Positions 1-5,584 of a stretch of 7,215 nt of DNA are shown here, one piece after another. Every line of letters begins with the position of its first letter. Position 1 is the stretch's first letter. This DNA is from Caldisericota bacterium (lineage in GTDB: Bacteria; Caldisericota; Caldisericia; Cryosericales; Cryosericaceae), in NCBI GenBank assembly GCA_026390215.1, contig JAPLGJ010000192.1:1-7215 (forward strand), read 5' to 3'. Under the pieces are notes generated by a model that saw only the letters and a program-made list of their open reading frames with translations, did no database searches and was not told where the DNA came from. The translations under genes were made by a program, and so were the position numbers.

Positions 1-1341
1 AGAACTCTCCTCGAGCAGGATCTCTCGCAGCAGTGCGTCGCCGGCAGAGCCATTGAGGCCTGGAAGAAGCCTGACGAATCGGCGTTGATCGCTGTGGATC
101 ATGTCCCAGATCCACGAGGTCTCGGAGTTCATCCACGTATCATGTCCGCCTCCTGCGCCCCAGCTGGATTCGCGCAGTCGCCCGAGGGGCAGATCGCGCT
201 CGGCCAGGACCGTCGTCGGGGCGACTGCCGAGATGGATTCCTTCGTGGCCAGGTTGCGGAGCACGGCAGCGATCCATCCCGGCCCCTCGTACCACCAGTG
301 TCCGAAGAGTTCGGTGTCGTAGGCTGCTACGACCACACCCGGATCGCCAGTGAGCCTCTGTCGTTGGGCCGCGAGGTCGCTGACCAGTGAAGCGAAATGC
401 GCGGCGTGTTCTTCAGCGCGCCGGCGCGCTTCTTCCGGCCTGTAGAGCTCCTTTGCTCCCAGATCAGTCTGTTTGCTGGTAATCCGCCAGTACTGCCATC
501 CCGAGCCTTCACATCGTCTGTGAAACTCGCGATAGACGCCATCTCCAGGATAGCCGAGGTCACGTGACCAGACTTGCTCGCTTGTGGCCGAATTGCGCAG
601 GAATACAGCTGTGCCCGGGCCAATGTCCCATGGCGTCCACGGTGCATCGGCACTTGTCGGGATGATAGCGTGTCCACTGACGAAATCGGGTGGGCCACCC
701 GTGTCCAGAGCAGCTGCGTCGGCGACAAAGTAGCGCAGTCCTTGCTCGGCGAGGAGGCGCTCGATACCAGGGACATAGCCGCATTCCGGCAGCCAGAAGC
801 CAACGGGCTTTCGGCCCATCCAGTGCTCATAGGTCGCTGCTCCCGCCCGGATCTGCAGGCGCCTCGATTCGTCGTTATTGAACAGTGGCATGTAGCCATG
901 CGTGGCACATGAGGTCGGCACCTCCAGGCGTCCCCGCTCCTGCAGACTGGCGAAGGCCCCCACCAGATCGCCGCCCAGCGCGTCGAACTGTCGAAGGCGC
1001 TGGTCCAGTTCATCACGGTAGAACATGTTGAGGCCGTGAGCTTCTGGAGTATCCGGCAGGAGTGAGACGTCTTGTTCCAGTGCCTTGCGTTTTGTGTCGA
1101 CCCACTTGCGGAAGCTGTCCACAAATGCTGGAGACTTGAGCTGTTCCATGAGGATGGGAGTGATGCCGACTGCAATGGTCCCCGGCACGTTGTCATGGTC
1201 CAGGCCCTCCAGTCCTTCGAGGAGAGGGAGGTACGTGTCGAGGGCGATCTCATGCAACCACTCTTCGCCGAAAGGCCAGCGTCCCTTGCCAAGGACGTAG
1301 GGCAGATGCGAATGCAGGACCAGAACAAAGCGGCCATTCAT
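1..1341 (-). CDS. GH57 1,4-alpha-glucan branching enzyme (partial, C-terminus beyond window)
   Basis: Open frame of 447 codons from the ATG at 1341 to the window edge with no stop; the C-terminus lies outside. The product should cut alpha-1,4 glucan chains and rejoin them as alpha-1,6 branches in the cytoplasm. GH57 motif 1 is HSHLPYV at residues 10-16, followed by the branching-enzyme signature GRWPFGEEWLHE (20-31). The catalytic nucleophile is E186 in WLPECGY and the acid/base is D342 in YDTELFGHWWYEGP. ESSWGAGGGHDTW (391-403) is another subfamily hallmark. Known family members run about 520-560 residues, so roughly 80-110 residues are missing. The start is fixed by GGAGG at 1351-1347, inside the last codons of the upstream gene, 5 nt before the ATG. 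The stop of that gene is 1 nt upstream, implying translational coupling. There is no signal peptide. Oddity: the loop at 226-246 that carries a functional Tyr in characterised members has no Tyr here (W235, W238). Assignment to this subfamily is firm; branching activity is inferred. Confidence 0.93.
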   Translation of the reverse strand, partial: MNGRFVLVLHSHLPYVLGKGRWPFGEEWLHEIALDTYLPLLEGLEGLDHDNVPGTIAVGITPILMEQLKSPAFVDSFRKWVDTKRKALEQDVSLLPDTPEAHGLNMFYRDELDQRLRQFDALGGDLVGAFASLQERGRLEVPTSCATHGYMPLFNNDESRRLQIRAGAATYEHWMGRKPVGFWLPECGYVPGIERLLAEQGLRYFVADAAALDTGGPPDFVSGHAIIPTSADAPWTPWDIGPGTAVFLRNSATSEQVWSRDLGYPGDGVYREFHRRCEGSGWQYWRITSKQTDLGAKELYRPEEARRRAEEHAAHFASLVSDLAAQRQRLTGDPGVVVAAYDTELFGHWWYEGPGWIAAVLRNLATKESISAVAPTTVLAERDLPLGRLRESSWGAGGGHDTWMNSETSWIWDMIHSDQRRFVRLLPGLNGSAGDALLREILLEESS

Positions 1342-1342
1342 G

Positions 1343-3229
1343 TCAGCCTCCAATTTCTAGGGTGAGGTGCCGTGACGTTTTCAGGTCAAGTGCAATAAAC
1401 ACCGTCATTCCCTGGTAGACGGTTTCGATGCCACTCTCCGAATTCGAAACTGTCCTAATCGGACGAAGTTCCACATGAACAGGGCGGCTGGTCCGTACCG
1501 AGAGACGATGAGATTCGGTTCCGATGCTGAAGGAGTCCGCCACGAAGGAGCGTTCTCTGTCTTCCCACCACAGTGCCAGGTTCAGTTCACATACGTACCA
1601 GTCCTGTGGTGCTCCGATCTCAAAGTCGACACGGAGCCCGCCCTCACTCGGCGTGAATGTCTTGACTATCAGTCCGGGGGCCTCGAACCGTGCCCAGGTC
1701 TGGCCGAGTTCTGCTGAGTACTCTTCCATTACGGGTTCATCGCCTGTGGCGGCATCAAGTGACGGACCGAAGTGGTCGATGAAGCTGACGCGCATGTGAT
1801 CGTCGAATTGAAGTGCGCGAATGGCATCAGGGTCCTTGAGGCGCAGAGTCTCGTGGATGTTGGCCGCTTCGTGCGACTCACTCTGTGACGTGGCTTCGAG
1901 CATCCGGTCATGGTAGGCCTCGTGGTATCGTGTCATGACATTGCTCCAGGACCACGCCTGTCGCAGGTCGTCCCACAGGACCAGGCGACCGCCGGAGGTG
2001 TGCAGGAAGAACATCTGGTGTTCGGTTGCCATGACGACCTCAGGTCGCCCGTCAGCGTCGGTGTCCTGCAGCCAGGCACCCAAGCGTCGCCCCGGCATCA
2101 GCCGTTCGGCTGTGAGCAGTTCGGCGTAGACGGCGTCGCGGAGGTGAGGAAGATACAGCCCGCCGAAGATGCCGTGCCAATACGCGCAATTGCACTGGCT
2201 TCGAAGGTAGTGCGTGCGGGCTTCCCCGCCCGCCTCTCCCACTTCACTGCCGACGAACAGCATGCGCTTGTGCATGCGGTTGGCCTCGGGGTATCGGGCG
2301 AGAAAATTGCGAAATGTGCCGCCGCTGAGAAACGAACGGTCTTCCGGACTGGTTTTCTCGTGCAGATCGGCGAACGCCTTCTGTCGTGACGCTGCCAGTG
2401 ACCATTCCTCCATCTCGGCGTATGAGCAGGCCGGCAGGTAGACGCACTCCCGTGGCTGCAGGGAAGACGCAGCTTCGCCGACCGTCAGAGTGACGACGTC
2501 GTCCGCATCTGTCAGCGCCTGGAAGAATCGTCGCAGCCATCCGCCCACATAGACGTGATCATAGGTGCCCGGCCACATGCCAAACTTCTCACCGTCGTCT
2601 CCATACACGAACACTTCTGCATCGTCGGGACTCTGACGGATGAAGCGCAGGGTCTCGTCAGGCTCCGCCCAAGGAATCTTGTAGCGCAGTTCCTTGAGGA
2701 TGGGGAACACCTTGATCGTGTGCCCTTCTTCCTCGGTGACGTAGACATGAAACAGGTCTGTTCCATTGAGTCCCGTCTTCTCAAATCCGTTGTCGTCAAG
2801 CAGCGTCCATTGGACTCCAGCCAAGGCCAGGGAACGTGCCAGGTGTGGCTCCCACGCCCGTTCGGTCAGCCACAGGCCGGTGGGTCGTTGTCCAAAGAGT
2901 CTCAGAAGCTCGTCGCTCATGAGCTGGATCTGCGCGATTCGGTCGCTTTCCGAAAGCAGTTGCAGGATGGGCTCGTAGAAGCCTCCACCGACCAGTTCCA
3001 GCTGACCTCGCGCGGCCAGCTTCCGGACGAGGTCCAGGTAGGCAGACAGATGATTCCGTTCGATGAACTCCAGGAGTGGCCCCGAGGAGTGAAGAGAGAC
3101 CTTGATACGCGGGAAATCGGTCAGCGTTTCGAGGAATGGCAGATAGGCTCTGTTGATGGCCTCTCGGAATACGTTGTCGAAGTTGCCGACCGGCTGGTGA
3201 TTATGAACGCACAGACACAGCCTCTTGAT
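1343..3229 (-). CDS. GH57 4-alpha-glucanotransferase (amylomaltase-type), probable ATC start
   Basis: Predicted to transfer 1,4-alpha-glucan segments between malto-oligosaccharides (disproportionation), like the Thermococcus litoralis GH57 enzyme it resembles along its length. From the ATC at 3229 it has 628 residues; the family is about 650. Domains: GH57 barrel (1 to about 285) with motif HNHQPVGNFD (9-18) and GGGFYEP (81-87). The nucleophile is E123 in GLWLTERAWEP, the same number as T. litoralis E123. The acid/base aspartate is in GDDGEKFGMWPGTY (210-223, D211/D212). A middle helical domain (DUF1925-like, with QCNCAYWHGIFGG near 345) and a C-terminal beta-sandwich (DUF1926-like, about 390-628) follow. 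No ATG, GTG or TTG occurs in frame between the upstream in-frame stop and residue 104. ATC sits 6 nt after GGAGG (3240-3236) and 1 nt after the previous stop. Starting at the first ATG (2920) would delete motifs 1 and 2, so that start is rejected. No signal peptide. The function call is strong; the start codon is inference. Confidence 0.92.
   Translation of the reverse strand: MKRLCLCVHNHQPVGNFDNVFREAINRAYLPFLETLTDFPRIKVSLHSSGPLLEFIERNHLSAYLDLVRKLAARGQLELVGGGFYEPILQLLSESDRIAQIQLMSDELLRLFGQRPTGLWLTERAWEPHLARSLALAGVQWTLLDDNGFEKTGLNGTDLFHVYVTEEEGHTIKVFPILKELRYKIPWAEPDETLRFIRQSPDDAEVFVYGDDGEKFGMWPGTYDHVYVGGWLRRFFQALTDADDVVTLTVGEAASSLQPRECVYLPACSYAEMEEWSLAASRQKAFADLHEKTSPEDRSFLSGGTFRNFLARYPEANRMHKRMLFVGSEVGEAGGEARTHYLRSQCNCAYWHGIFGGLYLPHLRDAVYAELLTAERLMPGRRLGAWLQDTDADGRPEVVMATEHQMFFLHTSGGRLVLWDDLRQAWSWSNVMTRYHEAYHDRMLEATSQSESHEAANIHETLRLKDPDAIRALQFDDHMRVSFIDHFGPSLDAATGDEPVMEEYSAELGQTWARFEAPGLIVKTFTPSEGGLRVDFEIGAPQDWYVCELNLALWWEDRERSFVADSFSIGTESHRLSVRTSRPVHVELRPIRTVSNSESGIETVYQGMTVFIALDLKTSRHLTLEIGG
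1347..1351 (-). promoter_or_regulatory. ribosome binding site of the branching enzyme gene
   Basis: GGAGG inside the last codons of the 4-alpha-glucanotransferase gene, 5 nt before the ATG at 1341. It overlaps the terminating ribosome's footprint, consistent with translational coupling. Confidence 0.8.
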
Positions 3230-3230
3230 A

Positions 3231-5312
3231 TCACACCTCCCAGTGCTGGAGCTCGTAATCCGTTTCAGGGAGCGTCATCGACATCACTCCCCTGACAGGG
3301 ATGGTCGCAACCAGGCGTCCTCCGCCGGAGACGAGGACGGTGAAGGTGACACGTTCGCCCCGCTGAGCTCTGATTGTCGTGAAGGGAAGCTTGATTTGCA
3401 GGGTTTTCTGCAGGGCCCAGTCGGTATCTCCAGGAGGTTCTGTCCATCCGGTGACCATGCCGCCCTCTCGTTGAACGATGAAGCGACTTGCTCCCGCCAG
3501 TGAAGATAGACGGACCTCGACCCTCAAGTCTTCGGTGGCCGCCATCTCTGGCGCCAACTGGATCAGGAAGTAGATGGCGGACAGGCTGTATCCGATGCGC
3601 AGTGACGTCACGGCGGGGGCTCCGGAGTTCATCGCGCCGCTCCCGCCGTCGGGCTGGAAACAGCGTCCAGATGCCCAATCGAGATACGTCACTGGACCTC
3701 CGTCGATCCGCGGATTCATGAGACCGGCGGGCTCGACGACAACTGTCAGTGACTCACTGTCCAGAACTGGCTCGAAGAGCTGATCTGGGACTGGATGACC
3801 AGCCTGCATGTAGACGTTCGTCAAGTGCCTCCGATAGAGATCATCGAACTGAACTGATGTCTCGGCCGTGCGCTCACGACCATACCACCAGTTCCAGTCG
3901 GACCCTTCGGCTGCAAGCAGAGACATGCATGAGCGTTCCTGTTCGGCCGGGCTGAATCGTCCCCAGTCCTCCCGGGTCGCCCGGAGGTACTCCCATGCTT
4001 TGTTGTCTTCTTCTTCACCGATCCAGACGCGGAAGTTGCCGTCGATCCACGAACCCGGGCGGAAGGCAGGCATGTCTGATGCCAATACGCCCTTCAGCGC
4101 GTCGCCTACCGTCATGAGCCGTACGTCGGACTCGCTGGCCAGCGCCGTATAGAGAGCTCGGAGAAACTGAACCCCGCCTCCGGGGTAGAACTCCCATGCA
4201 TTCTCGCCATCCATGATGATCGACAGCATGCCGGGCCGGTCGAGGTTGTCTCTCACTGCGCGCACGTGCCCCATGAATTCCGACACTGCACTATCCGTGG
4301 TCTTCGACGCGTATTTGAAGCCGATGGCATCTGAGAGTGCGCGGTCGCGAAAGACCATCATGATATCCCCGGCTGTCGTCTGGACCCGGTAGGGGTGGTA
4401 CAGCACTGATCGTGGTTCTCCGGGGAGCTCTCGCAGCAGGATATCCTCATCGGTAGCCGTCCAGGAGAAGCCTGCCCGCGCGATCTCGGTAACTGCCTGC
4501 GGCGACACGCTGCCCTCGGAAGGCCAGCACCCTGAGATCGGCAGCTGCAGGAGGTGTTCGACATACTGCTTTCCGAACCGTAGTTGCTGCATCGCGTCTT
4601 CAGGGTGGCGAAACGCCGGGTGTGGCAGGGGAGTGTCCTGGACCACCGCAGCTGTGTCTGTGTCGATAAGCAGCGGCAGAATCGGGTGCGCATAGGGCGA
4701 CGTGGCCACTTCGACCTGTCCCGACCGGCAGAGTCCTGCCAATCTCGGCAGGAAGTCCCGGACCAGGTCGTGTTGAGCGTCGACCAGCGCCGCATGGTCC
4801 TCTTCGGTGAAGTCCCGGGTCTTGCCCAGAAGAATCGCTCCCCCTGGTCTTTCCCTGAGGTCGCTGGAGCACGTCCACGCCCGCGTGAACAGACACTGAA
4901 GGTCCCGCAGCTCCTGTTCCGACCATATCTTGATTGGCCCGGACCTTCGCAGGGACAGCTGGCGGTAACGGGAGTCTTGCTCGATAACGCGTTGCTGGTT
5001 GACGTCGAAGAACATCGCGACAAGCCGTGCTCGCTGGTCCATGTCGAGCTCGTCGACTCGCCTCGCAGATAGCTCCAGCCACTCGTCGGTGCACTTGTCG
5101 TTGGCGTAGGCATCAAGCTGGGCGGCCAGGACCGGCGTCAAGTTGATTGTGACGTGCGCTGTGGGCTGCTCTTCGAGCAGATGGAGCATCATCGTGTAGT
5201 TGCGTGCGCAGTGAAGCCGAGTCCACGGAAGCAGCGCCGTTCCCGACGTGAGATCCTGATACTGTGGCTGATGGAAGTGCCACACGAAACAGACGGCAAG
5301 GATGGGAGGCAT
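3231..5312 (-). CDS. GH57 alpha-amylase / amylopullulanase-type glycosidase
   Basis: A 693-residue GH57 enzyme expected to hydrolyse alpha-1,4 (possibly also alpha-1,6) linkages of starch- or glycogen-like glucan. Motif 1 is WHFHQPQYQD (11-20) and motif 2 is SPYAHPILPLL (205-215). The nucleophile is E266 in CWPSEGSVS and the acid/base is D368 in IIMDGENAWEFYP. Motif 5 is SWIDGNFRVWIGEEEDNKAW (421-440), and SDWNWWYG (471-478) closes the catalytic part. This DGENxWE/WPSE pattern matches the amylopullulanase-like branch of GH57. Residues about 515-693 form a beta-rich C-terminal domain (PRIDGG, GAMNS) usual in these proteins. The N-terminus runs straight into motif 1, so no signal peptide is visible and a cytoplasmic location is inferred. 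The ATG at 5312 is preferred over the in-frame ATG at 5372: it follows an AGGGGGA element (5328-5322) by about 10 nt, and GH57 proteins of this branch begin just before motif 1. It is the first gene of the GH57 operon. Exact substrate and linkage preference cannot be read from sequence. Confidence 0.92.
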   Translation of the reverse strand: MPPILAVCFVWHFHQPQYQDLTSGTALLPWTRLHCARNYTMMLHLLEEQPTAHVTINLTPVLAAQLDAYANDKCTDEWLELSARRVDELDMDQRARLVAMFFDVNQQRVIEQDSRYRQLSLRRSGPIKIWSEQELRDLQCLFTRAWTCSSDLRERPGGAILLGKTRDFTEEDHAALVDAQHDLVRDFLPRLAGLCRSGQVEVATSPYAHPILPLLIDTDTAAVVQDTPLPHPAFRHPEDAMQQLRFGKQYVEHLLQLPISGCWPSEGSVSPQAVTEIARAGFSWTATDEDILLRELPGEPRSVLYHPYRVQTTAGDIMMVFRDRALSDAIGFKYASKTTDSAVSEFMGHVRAVRDNLDRPGMLSIIMDGENAWEFYPGGGVQFLRALYTALASESDVRLMTVGDALKGVLASDMPAFRPGSWIDGNFRVWIGEEEDNKAWEYLRATREDWGRFSPAEQERSCMSLLAAEGSDWNWWYGRERTAETSVQFDDLYRRHLTNVYMQAGHPVPDQLFEPVLDSESLTVVVEPAGLMNPRIDGGPVTYLDWASGRCFQPDGGSGAMNSGAPAVTSLRIGYSLSAIYFLIQLAPEMAATEDLRVEVRLSSLAGASRFIVQREGGMVTGWTEPPGDTDWALQKTLQIKLPFTTIRAQRGERVTFTVLVSGGGRLVATIPVRGVMSMTLPETDYELQHWEV
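3236..3241 (-). promoter_or_regulatory. ribosome binding site deciding the ATC start of the 4-alpha-glucanotransferase
   Basis: GGGAGG in the final codons of the amylase gene, 6 nt before the ATC at 3229. The next purine-rich element in reach of another start is absent, and the first in-frame ATG is more than 300 nt downstream. This site therefore marks where translation must begin. Confidence 0.75.
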
Positions 5313-5314
5313 AC

Positions 5315-5434
5315 CTACAAGTCCCCCTGAAGTTCGTGACTCAGTCGGTCCCTGCAACAGAGGTGGAACCATCCTGAGAGCGTCACACCCCTTCGGGGTC
5401 TGTGGCTCAGTCGGCTTTGGTATGTGTCCAGCAT
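5315..5434 (-). CDS. possible 39-aa leader ORF upstream of the GH57 operon
   Basis: A small frame of 39 codons starts at the ATG at 5434, about 9 nt after a GAGG. It ends with TAG at 5317-5315, only 2 nt before the chosen start of the GH57 amylase gene. It lies wholly downstream of the proposed promoter. The arrangement (G-rich SD inside its last codons, stop, 2 nt, ATG) copies the junctions between the established genes. The predicted peptide is basic and contains RLSH twice, 22 codons apart, with a synonymous Ser codon change (AGC to AGT) between the copies. No family is recognisable and there is no run of one amino acid as in classical attenuator peptides. The frame stays open further upstream to a GTG at 5500, but that start has no SD and precedes the promoter. 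It may be a chance ORF over an RNA structure. Confidence 0.3.
   Translation of the reverse strand: MLDTYQSRLSHRPRRGVTLSGWFHLCCRDRLSHELQGDL
5322..5328 (-). promoter_or_regulatory. ribosome binding site of the GH57 amylase gene
   Basis: AGGGGGA on the minus strand lies about 10 nt before the ATG at 5312. It is less canonical and more distant than the SDs of the other genes. It is the only purine-rich element that supports this start and it overlaps the end of the possible leader ORF. Confidence 0.55.
5336..5414 (-). repeat. 13-bp near-direct repeat pair in the operon leader
   Basis: CCGACTGAGCCAC (5414-5402) and CCGACTGAGTCAC (5348-5336) differ at one base and start 66 bp apart, within the leader of the GH57 operon. 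The first copy overlaps the 5' arm of the leader hairpin and the second ends about 8 nt before the SD of the amylase gene. They could be paired operator half-sites, alternative RNA pairing elements or chance. Confidence 0.55.
5374..5410 (-). promoter_or_regulatory. structured RNA leader hairpin upstream of the GH57 operon
   Basis: In the minus-strand transcript the outer arms CTGAG (5410-5406) and CTCAG (5378-5374) can pair. An inner stem, CACA plus CCCC against GGGGTGTG, is closed by a GAA loop and has a 2-nt GA bulge (5404-5384). No U-tract follows, so it is not a simple terminator. It sits between the promoter and the first gene of the operon and does not match a riboswitch class I know. 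A regulatory role is inferred. Confidence 0.4.
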
Positions 5435-5463
5435 CGTATTCTGCCTCATATTCTCTTCATCGT

Positions 5464-5491
5464 AGTATAGGAAATCCGGGAAGAAAGTCAC
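5464..5491 (-). promoter_or_regulatory. putative sigma-70-type promoter of the GH57 operon
   Basis: On the minus strand GTGACT (5491-5486) resembles the -35 consensus at 4 of 6 positions. TATACT (5469-5464) matches the -10 consensus at 5 of 6, with a 16-nt spacer. It is located after the GH1 terminator and before the GH57 amylase gene, where an operon promoter is needed. Transcription would start near 5457, giving a leader of about 145 nt. Confidence 0.5.
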
Positions 5492-5531
5492 TCGCCGCAC
5501 GGGGTTCTGGAGGCAATGGGTGTTGATGAGG

Positions 5532-5562
5532 AAAAGGGAAGCGCCGGGTCTTATCCCGGCGC
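5532..5562 (-). terminator. intrinsic terminator after the GH1 gene
   Basis: A perfect 8-bp GC stem, GCGCCGGG/CCCGGCGC (5562-5555 with 5548-5541), encloses a 6-nt loop. On the minus strand it is followed by the pyrimidine- and T-rich run TTCCCTTTT (5540-5532). It begins 22 nt after the GH1 stop codon. The other strand lacks a T-run on its side, so the terminator is directional. It separates the GH1 unit from the GH57 operon. Confidence 0.85.
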
Positions 5563-5584
5563 GGCACTTGTGAATGTGCAGTGT

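Noticed and set aside
327..1337. 336-codon minus-strand ORF overlapping the branching enzyme
   Set aside because: It is a shadow frame: rich in Ser, Arg, Cys and Trp with no family pattern, while the overlapping frame carries all GH57 branching-enzyme motifs and runs open to the window edge.
1343..2920. Start of the glucanotransferase at the first ATG (2920)
   Set aside because: It would remove the HNHQPV and GGGFYEP motifs that are present in frame just upstream, and no SD precedes this ATG.
2555..3295. 246-codon plus-strand ORF
   Set aside because: Antisense to the glucanotransferase N-terminus, with no motif, no SD and no promoter; a by-product of G/C-biased third positions.
4358..5116. 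252- and 164-codon minus-strand ORFs inside the amylase gene
   Set aside because: Low-complexity Ser/Arg/Pro-rich shadow frames; the GH57 frame with intact catalytic residues spans the region.
3231..5372. 20-residue N-terminal extension of the GH57 amylase from the ATG at 5372
   Set aside because: No good SD, the extension lies in the leader hairpin/repeat region, and related enzymes start just before the WHFHQP motif.
5384..5404. Leader hairpin as an intrinsic terminator
   Set aside because: No T-rich run follows it on the minus strand, and a terminator there would cut the operon off from its own promoter unless conditional.
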